A stretch of DNA of 36,778 nucleotides from assembly GCF_029865925.1 (NCBI RefSeq), contig NZ_JARXAI010000087.1, forward strand, positions 1 to 36,778. The letters are read 5' to 3'. Shown here in pieces: positions 1-11,157 of the stretch (the first letter of the stretch is position 1; each line of letters begins with the position of its first letter). Under the pieces are notes generated by a model that made no database searches, was not told the DNA's origin, and was given only the letters and a program-made list of their open reading frames with translations. Position numbers and translations under genes: made by a program. Source of the DNA: Sphingorhabdus sp. (GTDB taxonomy: Bacteria; Pseudomonadota; Alphaproteobacteria; Sphingomonadales; Sphingomonadaceae).

Positions 1-75
1 ACCGTCTGCGCCACCAAGTGATTCGTCGAGAAGTGCCGCGAAATCGTCGCGGGTCGGGTTTGGCGAAGTTGCCAT
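1..75 (-). CDS. rpsA: 30S ribosomal protein S1, N-terminal fragment (truncated by window edge)
   Basis: Minus-strand reading from ATG at 75 gives MATSPNPTRDDFAALLDESLGGADG, typical of the alphaproteobacterial S1 N-terminus; cmk-rpsA gene order is conserved. Confidence 0.8.
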   Translation of the reverse strand, partial: MATSPNPTRDDFAALLDESLGGADG

Positions 76-205
76 AGGTTAGAGTTTCCTTACGTACTTT
101 TTGTCCGGCCAGCCGGTTGGTTCCGACGGTCTTTGACCAGAGTTGCCTTGACGCCCGAATAGCAGCAAAGCGTTCGTTTTAAGAGGGTAACGAAGAAACG
201 TGCCT

Positions 206-284
206 GTCACCCTGAACGTGCTTCAGGGTCTTACTGATGAAGGCCAATGCCATAGTAAGATGCCGAACCAAGTTCAGCATGACG
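206..284 (-). repeat. REP-like palindromic intergenic element, copy 1
   Basis: Reverse complement reads CGTCATGCTGAACTTGGTTCGGCATC...ACCCTGAAGCACGTTCAGGGTGAC, matching the element at 3181-3270 in opposite orientation. Confidence 0.7.
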
Positions 285-311
285 CAGCTTTCCTGCGAAA
301 CGCCCCGCCAC

Positions 312-938
312 TTACTTCTGACGGAGTTTCGACTCCACCAAAGATATCGCAGCTTGAACGGCGTCGCCTATAGTCAAATCGCCGGTATCAAGCAATAGCG
401 CGTCTTCGGCGGGTTTTAATGGGGCATCCAAGCGGCCCATATCGCGTTCGTCGCGGGCACGGATGTCGGCGAGGATATCCGCAAACGGGACATTGATGCC
501 CTGCCGTTGCATTTCATCGTGGCGTCGCCGTGCGCGGATCTCTGCAGGGGCGGTAACGAACAGCTTTACCGCAGCATGCGGCGCAATGACCGTGCCGATA
601 TCGCGGCCGTCAAGCAATGCCCCGCCGGGTTGATTGGCGAAATCCACCTGCCGCTTGTTAAGTGCGGCACGCACGTCGGGGTGGATGGACACACGGCTTG
701 CAAGGCCGCCAACCTCCTCGTTCCGCAGAACCGGATCATCAAGAATGCTTTCGGGAAAGCCACATCCAGCCAAAGCGTCCGCCGGATCGTCGGGGTTGCC
801 CTTACGCAATTGGACGTGCCTGCCTACCGCGCGGTAGAGCAGGCCCGTGTCCAAAAACGGCAACCCGAAATGCGCCGCCAATGCCTTTGCCAAAGTGCCT
901 TTGCCCGAGGCAGTTGGCCCGTCAACGGCGATAATCAT
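312..938 (-). CDS. cmk: cytidylate kinase
   Basis: MIIAVDGPTASGKGTLAKALAAHFGLPFLDTGLLYRAVG, P-loop and CMK motifs; adjacent to rpsA. Confidence 0.95.
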   Translation of the reverse strand: MIIAVDGPTASGKGTLAKALAAHFGLPFLDTGLLYRAVGRHVQLRKGNPDDPADALAGCGFPESILDDPVLRNEEVGGLASRVSIHPDVRAALNKRQVDFANQPGGALLDGRDIGTVIAPHAAVKLFVTAPAEIRARRRHDEMQRQGINVPFADILADIRARDERDMGRLDAPLKPAEDALLLDTGDLTIGDAVQAAISLVESKLRQK

Positions 939-1213
939 TTCGCTGCGTCTGCGTCAGCAGGGCGCGTCATCAGCGCCTTAATAATGCCAAAAAGCGCAAT
1001 TGCCATCCAGACGACTTCCAAAACCATCGTCGGAAGATTGAAATTTACCGTCAACGATATGGTTAGCAACGCCACGCCAAGGAAGTTTGCCGCATTGAAC
1101 CACAAGGCGTTCATCTGCTTCGTGAGGTTGCTATAGGTGAAAGCTGCCACGATGAAAAAGCTGCCAGCGAAGCCGACAAGATCCGCGGCGAAGAGCGACA
1201 GATATTCGGTCAA
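935..1213 (-). CDS. small membrane protein, CBU_0592-like
   Basis: 92 aa with hydrophobic helices; 4-nt overlaps with cmk and aroA suggest an operon. Confidence 0.6.
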   Translation of the reverse strand: MTEYLSLFAADLVGFAGSFFIVAAFTYSNLTKQMNALWFNAANFLGVALLTISLTVNFNLPTMVLEVVWMAIALFGIIKALMTRPADADAAK

Positions 1214-2544
1214 TGCTGCGCCTGCAGATTTTTTAGAATGTCTTCAAATGTCGGAAAACTAGTCGCGATAGGCGATACGTCGTCAACGGTGACCGCGTGA
1301 TAGCAATTCTGCCCTGCCACCGCGAAACTCATCGCGATGCGGTGGTCCAGTGCACTTGTCACGGTCGCGCTGCCTTCTAAGGGTTCGCCGCCGCTGCCTT
1401 CTATGATGAGCCCATCTTCACGCTCTTCAACCTGCGCACCAATGGCTCTGAGGCCAGTCGCCATGAGCGCAAGGCGGTCGGATTCTTTGACGCGCAGTTC
1501 GTCCAGCCCGCTCGTCGTCGTCCGGCCTTGTGCCATACTAGCGGCGACGAAGAATACCGGAAATTCATCAATCATGCTTGGCGCAACGTCGGGCGGCACG
1601 TTGATGCCGCGCAAAACCGAGTGCCGCGCGGTGATGTCGGCCACTGGCTCGCCGCCGACTTCGCGTTCGTTGGAATAGGTAAGGTCAGCGCCCATCGCCC
1701 GTAGCATCTTATACATGCCGGTGCGGGTCGGGTTCATGCCGACATGGGTAACGGTCACTTCGCTGCCTGGCGTAATCAAAGCGGCGACCACGAAGAACGC
1801 GGCTGACGAAGGGTCGCCGGGAACCTCAATTTGCTGCGGCTTCAGCTCTGCCTCACCCATCAACCGAATATGGCGCACGCCATCTGCACCGACATCGACC
1901 GTTAAATCTGCACCAAAACCGCGCAACATCCGTTCGCTATGGTCGCGGGTGGGCACTGGCTCGATGACTTCGGTGATGCCCGCAATGTTTAACCCCGCCA
2001 GCAAGACGGCGCTTTTGACTTGCGCAGAGGCCACCGGCAGGCGGTAGCTAATCGGTATGGCGGGCACCAGTCCTCGCACCATCAGCGGCAGCATCCCGCC
2101 GGGGCTCGCCGAAAACTCGGCGCCCATTTGGCTAAGCGGATCAATCACGCGGCCCATGGGGCGTTTGGACAGGCTTGCATCGCCAATGAACGTCGCGGTT
2201 AGCCGGTGGCTGGCGACCAGCCCCATCAATAACCGCGTGGAGGTGCCGCTGTTACCCATGTCCAGCGCACCAGAAGGCTGCATGAGGCCACCGACGCCAA
2301 CGCCGTGCACTGTCCAACTGCCTTCGCCGTTCCGTTCAATATGTGCGCCCATTGCCCGCATGGCGGCGGCAGTGGCCAAAACGTCTTCGCCCTCAAGCAA
2401 GCCAGAGATATTGCTTGTCCCCACTGCAAGTGCGCTCAACATAAGAGCGCGATGTGAGATGGATTTGTCGCCAGGAACCTTAAGCGTGCCGCGTAACGGG
2501 CCGCTTGGCTGGAAACTGCCGGAACGAGATTGCGCACTGTACAT
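1210..2544 (-). CDS. aroA: 3-phosphoshikimate 1-carboxyvinyltransferase (EPSP synthase)
   Basis: LKVPGDKSISHRALMLSALA, DMGNSGTSTRLLMG, DELRVKESDRLA motifs. Confidence 0.96.
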   Translation of the reverse strand: MYSAQSRSGSFQPSGPLRGTLKVPGDKSISHRALMLSALAVGTSNISGLLEGEDVLATAAAMRAMGAHIERNGEGSWTVHGVGVGGLMQPSGALDMGNSGTSTRLLMGLVASHRLTATFIGDASLSKRPMGRVIDPLSQMGAEFSASPGGMLPLMVRGLVPAIPISYRLPVASAQVKSAVLLAGLNIAGITEVIEPVPTRDHSERMLRGFGADLTVDVGADGVRHIRLMGEAELKPQQIEVPGDPSSAAFFVVAALITPGSEVTVTHVGMNPTRTGMYKMLRAMGADLTYSNEREVGGEPVADITARHSVLRGINVPPDVAPSMIDEFPVFFVAASMAQGRTTTSGLDELRVKESDRLALMATGLRAIGAQVEEREDGLIIEGSGGEPLEGSATVTSALDHRIAMSFAVAGQNCYHAVTVDDVSPIATSFPTFEDILKNLQAQH

Positions 2545-2700
2545 GATGTTTTTCGCTTTGCGGATGATGCGCGATCAAGTCAACGACCACAGTAATTTTT
2601 GACAGCGGCGCGTCGCTGTGGCAAAGGCCGCGCCAATTGACGGTGATTCACAGACGTGGATTGCCTTTCCAAGCCAGTTTAAAAAGGATTTAAGGCCGCC

Positions 2701-3018
2701 ATGATCAAGTCTGAATGGGGAACCAAGCGCACTTGCCCGAAATGTGGCGTTCGTTTTTATGATCTGACCAAGGATGAGCCGGTTGAATGCATCGAATGCG
2801 GCAACCAGTGGACGCCAGAGCCAGTTCTGAAATCGAAGCAGCCAATGCCGTTTGAAGAAGTCGAAAAGAAAAAAGACGACTGTGATCTGGCCGATGACGA
2901 TCTCGACATTGACGTCGATGCTGTCGACGGCGACGTTTCGCCAGACAATGATGTTGACTTGGGTGGTGACGAAGATCTTGGCGTTGCCGGCACCGAAGGC
3001 GAACCTGACGACATCTAA
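2701..3018 (+). CDS. TIGR02300 (FYDLN acid) family protein
   Basis: WGTKRTCPKCGVRFYDLTKDEPVECIECGNQW followed by an Asp/Glu-rich tail. Confidence 0.85.
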   Translation: MIKSEWGTKRTCPKCGVRFYDLTKDEPVECIECGNQWTPEPVLKSKQPMPFEEVEKKKDDCDLADDDLDIDVDAVDGDVSPDNDVDLGGDEDLGVAGTEGEPDDI

Positions 3019-3039
3019 TCTTCGCGCTTGATATATATA

Positions 3040-3062
3040 GGAGCGCCCGCTAGTGGCGCTCC
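3040..3062 (+). terminator. hairpin between TIGR02300 gene and tRNA-Ala
   Basis: GGAGCGCC-cgctagt-GGCGCTCC perfect 8-bp stem; no T-tract, so terminator function is uncertain. Confidence 0.4.
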
Positions 3063-3091
3063 TCACCAAGGCCGCTTCTGGGCGGCTATAT

Positions 3092-3167
3092 GGGGCCTTA
3101 GCTCAGCTGGTAGAGCGCTACACTGGCAGTGTAGAGGTCAGGGGTTCGACTCCCCTAGGCTCCACCA
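3092..3167 (+). tRNA. tRNA-Ala(GGC)
   Basis: 76-nt cloverleaf with acceptor GGGGCCT/AGGCTCC, anticodon stem CTACA/TGTAG with loop CTGGCAG, GGTTCGAC T-loop and encoded CCA. Confidence 0.97.
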
Positions 3168-3180
3168 ACCTTCGACACAC

Positions 3181-3270
3181 GTCATGCTGAACTTGTTTCA
3201 GCATCCATTTGCAAGCTTCGACCGTAGGGTTGAGATGCACGATGGACCCTGAACCGATTTCAGGGTGACG
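3181..3270 (+). repeat. REP-like palindromic intergenic element, copy 2
   Basis: GTCATGCTGAACTTGTTTCAGCATCC...ACCCTGAACCGATTTCAGGGTGACG; inverted relative to 206-284. Confidence 0.7.
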
Positions 3271-3319
3271 ATATTGGGTAGCTAACCCGACACTGGCCAA
3301 AACCGGCATTCTCCCCTAA

Positions 3320-5492
<2,173 letters not shown>

Positions 5493-5496
<4 letters not shown>

Positions 5497-6401
5497 AGAC
5501 AGTTGCGCTGACGGGCGCGACGGGCTTTGTCGGGCGGATAACGCTTGACCGACTGCTTGCCGCTGGTTGGCATGTGCGCGCGTTGACGCGGCGCGACCAG
5601 CCCAAGAAAGCCGGGGTAACTTGGGTACATGGGCGCCTGGATGATGCCGCCAGCCTCATCGAATTATGCAAAGGGGCCGATGCCGTCTTACATGTCGCAG
5701 GCGTCGTAAACGCGCCCGATGCGGCAGGTTTTGAAAGCGGTAATGTGACGGGTACGAAACTTATGCTCGCTGCAGCAGCATCGGCAAGCATCGGTCGCTT
5801 CGTCCATGTTTCCTCACTCGCCGCCCGCCACCCTGCCTTGTCGATATACGGTGCCAGTAAAGCGAAAGCAGAATATTTGGTGCGCTGCTCCAAACTCGAC
5901 TGGACCGTCATCCGTCCGCCGGGAGTCTACGGCCCCGGTGACACCGAAATGTTCGACATGTTTCGTATTGCTGCTAAAGGCTGGGCCTTGTTGCCGCCAC
6001 GCGGACGCGTCTCCGTCATCCATGTCGATGATTTGGCGCGTTTGCTTGTGACATTGCTGTCGGCTTCTGATGTATCGAAGCGGGTTTTTGAGGCTGATGA
6101 CTCTATGGTGGGCGGGTGGAGCCATGAAGCTTTTGCCAAGGCCATTGGCGCGGCAGTCGGACGCAAAATCACAACAGTGCACGCGCCGCGCTTTCTTCTA
6201 AATATTGCGGGATGGGCCGATCGGGCTATTCGGGGACCAAAGGCAAAGTTGACGCCGGATCGCGCCAATTATCTTGCGCATCCCGACTGGACCATTGACC
6301 CGGACGCCGCGCCAGCGCCCGAACTTTGGAAGCCGGAAATGGCCACACCAAAGGGGCTTCAGGACACAGTAACATGGTATCGCAAGCAAGGGTGGATGTA
6401 G
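5493..6401 (+). CDS. NAD-dependent epimerase/dehydratase; candidate ceramide reductase (CerR-like)
   Basis: GTG start at 5493 overlapping the proB stop; VKTVALTGATGFVGRITLDRLLAAGWHVRALTRR Rossmann motif; ISIYGASKAKAE and active-site-like region; context of ACP and SPT. Confidence 0.75.
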
Positions 6402-6491
6402 CGCCTTGGCCTTGCCCTTTTGCCGCCTTATTCCCTTGCCATAGCGCCACGATATAGCGCAATAGTCGCAACCTATTTCGAGGATTTACGA

Positions 6492-6737
6492 ATGACTGAC
6501 CGAAGCGAAATGTTTGATCGCCTGAAGGGCTTGATTGCGCCATTTAACAAAAAAGGCGTTGATGTCAGTGAGACAACAACCTTTGCTGGCGACCTTGAAT
6601 GGGACAGCCTGACCGTCATGGACTTTGTCGCGGAAGTCGAAGACAGCTTCGACATCATCATCAGCATGAATTTGCAGGCAGAGATCGAAAATGTCGGCCA
6701 GTTGGTCGATGCCGTGACCAAGCTAACCGCTGCCTAA
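6492..6737 (+). CDS. acyl carrier protein, sphingolipid-dedicated by context
   Basis: 82 aa, phosphopantetheine motif EWDSLTVMDFV; directly upstream of SPT. Confidence 0.85.
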   Translation: MTDRSEMFDRLKGLIAPFNKKGVDVSETTTFAGDLEWDSLTVMDFVAEVEDSFDIIISMNLQAEIENVGQLVDAVTKLTAA

Positions 6738-6756
6738 TTTTTTACGAGAGACGGTA

Positions 6757-7956
6757 ATGACTGACTTATTTTCAAAATTTGACGCTTTAATCGCCCAGCG
6801 CGAAGGTCTGCTCGCCACTGGTGTGAAGGACCCGTTCAGCCTTGTGATGGAAGAGGTGAAGTCCCCAACCGTTGCCGTCGTCAATGGCAAGGAAACGATC
6901 CTGCTTGGCACCTATAATTATATGGGCATGACCTTTGATGATGATGTCATCGCGGCAGGCAAGAAAGCTTTGGACGAATTTGGCGCGGGCACCACGGGCA
7001 GCCGCGTTCTGAATGGTACGTTTCAGGGCCACAAGGAATGCGAAGACGCGTTGAAGGAATTTTACGGAATGGACCATGCGATGGTCTTTTCGACGGGCTA
7101 TCAGGCCAATTTAGGCATTATCAGCACGATCGCGGGCAAGGGCGATTACATCATCCTCGATATCGACAGCCATGCGTCGATCTATGATGGCTGCAAAATG
7201 GGCGATGCCGAAATCGTTGCCTTCCGCCATAATGACGTGGAAGCGCTTGAGAAGCGCCTTAAGCGTTTGCCCGCCGATGCAGGCAAGTTGGTGGTGCTTG
7301 AGGGCGTCTATTCGATGCTTGGCGATGTTGCTCCTTTGAAGGAGATGATCCGCGTTTCGAAAGAAGCGGGCGCGATGATCTTGGTCGATGAAGCGCACTC
7401 GATGGGTTTCATTGGCGAAAATGGCCGGGGTGTTGCCGAAGAGCAAGGCGTGTTGGACGATGTTGATTTCATCATCGGCACATTCTCCAAATCTGTCGGC
7501 ACGGTTGGCGGTTTCTGTGTGTCAAACCACCCGAAGTTCGAAATCATGCGGCTCGTGTGCCGCCCTTATGTGTTCACCGCCTCGCTTCCACCTTCGGTCG
7601 TCGCATGTTCCGCCGCGAGCATCCGCAAGCTGATGCACAATAGCAATAAGCGCGGGCATTTGTGGGAGAATTCGAAGAGCCTGCATCAGGGCCTGCGCGA
7701 TTTGGGCTTCCAATTGGGCACACCCAATGCGCAAAGCGCGATCATTGCCGTGATCATGCCCGATCTGGAAAAGGGCGCGGCCATGTGGGCGGCGTTGCTT
7801 GAAAACGGGCTATATGTGAACTTGGCGCGGCCACCAGCGACACCAGCGGGCATGACCTTGCTGCGGTGTTCATTATGCGCCGAACATAGCAGCGAACAGG
7901 TCGCTGACATTCTCGACCGCTTCGAACGCGCGGGCAAAGCCGTAGGGATTATCTGA
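6757..7956 (+). CDS. spt: serine palmitoyltransferase (alpha-oxoamine synthase)
   Basis: NYMGMTFDDDVI...GAGTTGSRVLNGTFQGHKECEDALKEFYGMDHAMVFSTGYQANLG; DEAHSMGFIG; GTFSKSVGTVGGF (PLP Lys). Confidence 0.92.
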   Translation: MTDLFSKFDALIAQREGLLATGVKDPFSLVMEEVKSPTVAVVNGKETILLGTYNYMGMTFDDDVIAAGKKALDEFGAGTTGSRVLNGTFQGHKECEDALKEFYGMDHAMVFSTGYQANLGIISTIAGKGDYIILDIDSHASIYDGCKMGDAEIVAFRHNDVEALEKRLKRLPADAGKLVVLEGVYSMLGDVAPLKEMIRVSKEAGAMILVDEAHSMGFIGENGRGVAEEQGVLDDVDFIIGTFSKSVGTVGGFCVSNHPKFEIMRLVCRPYVFTASLPPSVVACSAASIRKLMHNSNKRGHLWENSKSLHQGLRDLGFQLGTPNAQSAIIAVIMPDLEKGAAMWAALLENGLYVNLARPPATPAGMTLLRCSLCAEHSSEQVADILDRFERAGKAVGII

Positions 7957-7966
7957 CGGCTGGCCT

Positions 7967-8620
7967 ATGACCAAGCTTGACCGGAATGCCCGGATATTGG
8001 CCGTAAGTTTCGCGGCCATGGCGGGCATGGTCGACGCCATCGGCTTTTTGGCTAGCGGCGGGTTTTTCCTGTCTTTTATGAGCGGCAATTCCACGCGCTT
8101 TAGCGTCGGTGTGGTCGAAGGCGCGCCCTATGTCGGCATGGTGTCGCTGTTGTTGTTAAGCTTTATCGGTGGCGTGGTTGCAGGGTCGCTTATTGGCCGC
8201 AAGAATATGCTCTCGCCGTCGCGGCGGCAGGCATATATCCTCATCATCATATCCATATTGCTGTTTGCCGCGCCTGTAATCGCAAGCTTCGAATTTCTGC
8301 TCTTTGGCCTTTGCCTCGCGGCATTTTGCATGGGTTTGGAAAACACGCTTTTTGAACGCGAGGGTTCGGTCTCTTTCGGGCTCACTTATATGACGGGCGC
8401 GTTGGTTAAGATTGGTCAGGGGCTTGCGACATTGATGAGCGGCGGCGCGCGGTTTGCGTGGGTGCCCTATCTTTTGCTATGGATTGGACTTGTCAGTGGC
8501 GCTGCTATCGGCGCGCTGCTGTTCGGTTTTTTCGGGCTTGATAGCCTGTGGTTGCCTGCCGGCTATGCCGGGGTCTTTGCGCTGCTGCTGTTGGCACAGG
8601 GCAAACGCATCATGCCCTAG
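7967..8620 (+). CDS. YoaK/DUF1275 family membrane protein
   Basis: AAMAGMVDAIGFLASGGFFLSFMSGNSTRFSVG, typical DUF1275 opening; multiple TM segments. Confidence 0.85.
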   Translation: MTKLDRNARILAVSFAAMAGMVDAIGFLASGGFFLSFMSGNSTRFSVGVVEGAPYVGMVSLLLLSFIGGVVAGSLIGRKNMLSPSRRQAYILIIISILLFAAPVIASFEFLLFGLCLAAFCMGLENTLFEREGSVSFGLTYMTGALVKIGQGLATLMSGGARFAWVPYLLLWIGLVSGAAIGALLFGFFGLDSLWLPAGYAGVFALLLLAQGKRIMP

Positions 8621-9564
8621 CGCACCGCGCCTCTCGCCAAAAGCTTCGGCACCAGAAACAAAGCGGCGACTAAGGGCCATTTGCGCTGCCATGGCCGAAT
8701 ATGGATGTGCGTGCCTGCATGGCGGTTTATCTTCCACGCCAGATAATCGATCCCGCCAGCATAGGTGAACGCGGCCTTGCCAAGCCGTGCAATGGTCAAC
8801 AGCTTGCCGCGCCGACGCAGGCCTGGCCATCGGTTTTTCTCGAGAGCAATTCTGCCATCGACATCAGGCAGCAGCACAATTTTGCCGCCGCGCAGTGCGT
8901 TGGCGATCTGCGTATGATGCAAGGCGGCAGCCCCGATGCGTTCGTAGCGTTCGGGGTCAAACGCGATCACCGACGATGGCCGGTCTTTACGTTCGGCGCG
9001 CAACTCGGCGCTATAGGTCATCTGAAACCCGGATTGCCATAAATCAAGCACATCAACCTCGCGTTCAACAAACGCCAGCGCCGCGTTCAACAACGTCGGG
9101 GCCGCGCCGCAGATAGCATTAACTGCGGATACCCGGGCAGCTGCGTCGGCACACCAAACCAGGCGTGACGGCTGTGCAAAGCGCGCCCACACCGATACAG
9201 CAGACGCGGCGGGCCGGTTAAGATCGTGGAAGTCTCTCTCGCTCAACACCGCGACTTTGGCGATTAGCTCATCATGCTGAAACGGGAAAACATTGGGCGG
9301 TAAACGGCGGTTCCAAGTCGCAAGCCACGTCTTACCATAAGCGGCCTGATAGTCCGAAACGATGAGATAGAAATCGAGCATTTCGCCCTGCAATTGTTCG
9401 GATCGCAAGCAAGAACCATAGAATAAGACAGCGCGCGCCGCATCGCCATATTGCGCGGCAATCTGCGCGGCAAAGTCGCAGACACCCGCTTGCGCTGGAA
9501 CAGCCAGCTCTTCAGCCACAAGTTGCGTAAGCGAATGCATGTCGGGGGGTTTAGCCCTGTTCAC
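8617..9564 (-). CDS. nucleotidyltransferase-like protein, resembling the Tam41 CDP-DAG synthase pattern
   Basis: VLFYGSCLRSEQLQGEMLDFYLIVSDYQAAYGKTWLATWNRRLPPNVFPF, an hGS...LDF pattern followed by W...N; 9-nt gap to the lipid kinase. Confidence 0.55.
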   Translation of the reverse strand: MNRAKPPDMHSLTQLVAEELAVPAQAGVCDFAAQIAAQYGDAARAVLFYGSCLRSEQLQGEMLDFYLIVSDYQAAYGKTWLATWNRRLPPNVFPFQHDELIAKVAVLSERDFHDLNRPAASAVSVWARFAQPSRLVWCADAAARVSAVNAICGAAPTLLNAALAFVEREVDVLDLWQSGFQMTYSAELRAERKDRPSSVIAFDPERYERIGAAALHHTQIANALRGGKIVLLPDVDGRIALEKNRWPGLRRRGKLLTIARLGKAAFTYAGGIDYLAWKINRHAGTHIHIRPWQRKWPLVAALFLVPKLLARGAVR

Positions 9565-9573
9565 CGCAGCTTG

Positions 9574-10545
9574 TTAAGCGGCAAGTTTGAGGAACGGTAC
9601 AGGCGGCGTGGACCGAAGAACAATGGGGCTGCCCAAATAGGCCTCAAACACTTCGCCATCCAGAACAACACTACTTTGTTCACTATCGATACGAATGACA
9701 TCACCTTGTTGGAAATGCACGCCTGTCATCGCTGTCTGTCCCAATTTACCACGCAGCGACGCCGCCATCATTTTCAGCATGGCCATTGGGGCTTGGTCAA
9801 CCGCCAAAAACTTCATCAGCCCACGCTGCTTGCTGTTTCCGGCTTGCCCGCCAAGCAGCAATTTTTCGAGCGTCGTCACAATCAGCACCGCAAAAGTGCC
9901 CTGCAATTCTCCGTTGCGGATGAATGAGATGCTCACCGGCTTGGACCGTTCGGGCAGAAAGCTCGCCTTGACCCCGACAAAGGTTGAGAAAATCACGGCA
10001 ATTGCGGTCAAAAAATGGCTTAGCCCGTTGGGCAGCCCCAAGGGATAGATTTTATGCCGACAATATAGGATTGTTTCGGCAAGACCCGCGCCGCCAAGAA
10101 ACATTCCAAGAACCGGACGTGCGTCCTCGCTGCCGTCGCTCAGTGCGATAAGTTCGCGCACGACAATATGTTCGGACAGGTCGCCCTTTGCGACTTCCAT
10201 GATCCGTGCGAGCGCTTCAAGCGGATCGCCCTCTACACCCAAATCTAGCGCAATCAGGTTTGTCTTGCCGTTTGGCAACACCGCAACCGGCGGCGGCGTG
10301 CCTTCAAAATGGCCGCCATGGTAAAGCTCGGTCAGCGCAGATTGAACAGTGCCGTCGCCGCCATTGATGACAAGCACCTTTGGCTTCACCCGGGCAATCA
10401 TTTCCAGCGCTTTGGCAATCTGGCCCATTTCTTCGACTTCGTAATGGAAGATATCCGAGTTCTTGGCGCAATAGGTTCGAACCGCCGGCAACAGTGACCT
10501 GTTGCCAGTTGAATTGGGGTTCGAAAGGAGCGCCACTAAAGCCAA
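9574..10545 (-). CDS. diacylglycerol kinase-family lipid kinase; candidate ceramide kinase (CpgB-like)
   Basis: LLSNPNSTGN...VLVINGGDGTVQSALTEL...VAVLPNGKTNLIALDLG, DAGK catalytic domain motifs; located in the ceramide locus. Confidence 0.75.
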   Translation of the reverse strand: MALVALLSNPNSTGNRSLLPAVRTYCAKNSDIFHYEVEEMGQIAKALEMIARVKPKVLVINGGDGTVQSALTELYHGGHFEGTPPPVAVLPNGKTNLIALDLGVEGDPLEALARIMEVAKGDLSEHIVVRELIALSDGSEDARPVLGMFLGGAGLAETILYCRHKIYPLGLPNGLSHFLTAIAVIFSTFVGVKASFLPERSKPVSISFIRNGELQGTFAVLIVTTLEKLLLGGQAGNSKQRGLMKFLAVDQAPMAMLKMMAASLRGKLGQTAMTGVHFQQGDVIRIDSEQSSVVLDGEVFEAYLGSPIVLRSTPPVPFLKLAA

Positions 10546-10554
10546 ATATCGTCC

Positions 10555-11031
10555 TTACATATATTTCAGATTGACGGTGATCCGGGTGACGCCAGGCCCT
10601 GCTGCAAAAGCAACTTTGTGCACCGATGGCTTACCCAAATTCAGAATGCTTATGCTTGGATTGTTCGAAAATCCGCCGCCGTCTTGGGTGATGTCGGTTT
10701 TTCCGTTACCGTTGAGATCATGCCGGACGGCTATGCCGTATTTGCCTTCGGACGGCACGGGAATGCAAATATCCATGCCGCCTGCGCTTGCGCGGCTTTC
10801 AACGCGGTGCAGCCAACGGCCCTTGGCCAACCATGCGTCTGGGCTTGCGGGATAGGATTGGACCCTGATGTTGCCGCTCGGTACTTTTATGCCGCGCACG
10901 GAAACCAGCACCGCAGGACCATTGCCAGGTGCGCATCGCGAAAGGTCGTTGGTCAATTCTTGGCTCGCGGTTGCCGTGCCTGAAACCAGCACCAAACCAA
11001 CCACAGCCAAAAGGGCGACATATTTCTTCAT
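10555..11031 (-). CDS. secreted DUF2141 domain protein
   Basis: Signal peptide MKKYVALLAVVGLVLVSGTATASQ; IPVPSEGKYGIAVRHDLNGNGKTDITQDGGGFSNNP. Confidence 0.75.
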   Translation of the reverse strand: MKKYVALLAVVGLVLVSGTATASQELTNDLSRCAPGNGPAVLVSVRGIKVPSGNIRVQSYPASPDAWLAKGRWLHRVESRASAGGMDICIPVPSEGKYGIAVRHDLNGNGKTDITQDGGGFSNNPSISILNLGKPSVHKVAFAAGPGVTRITVNLKYM

Positions 11032-11157
11032 ATTGAAACTCCTGGAATTTTATGTCCGATATCCCTGTTTTCGGTACAGCATCGATGTTGCCCCTGAACC
11101 TGGAAGCGTCTATCGGAGTAGTTTGCGGCCAAATTAGGGTGACAGGGCGACCATAAG

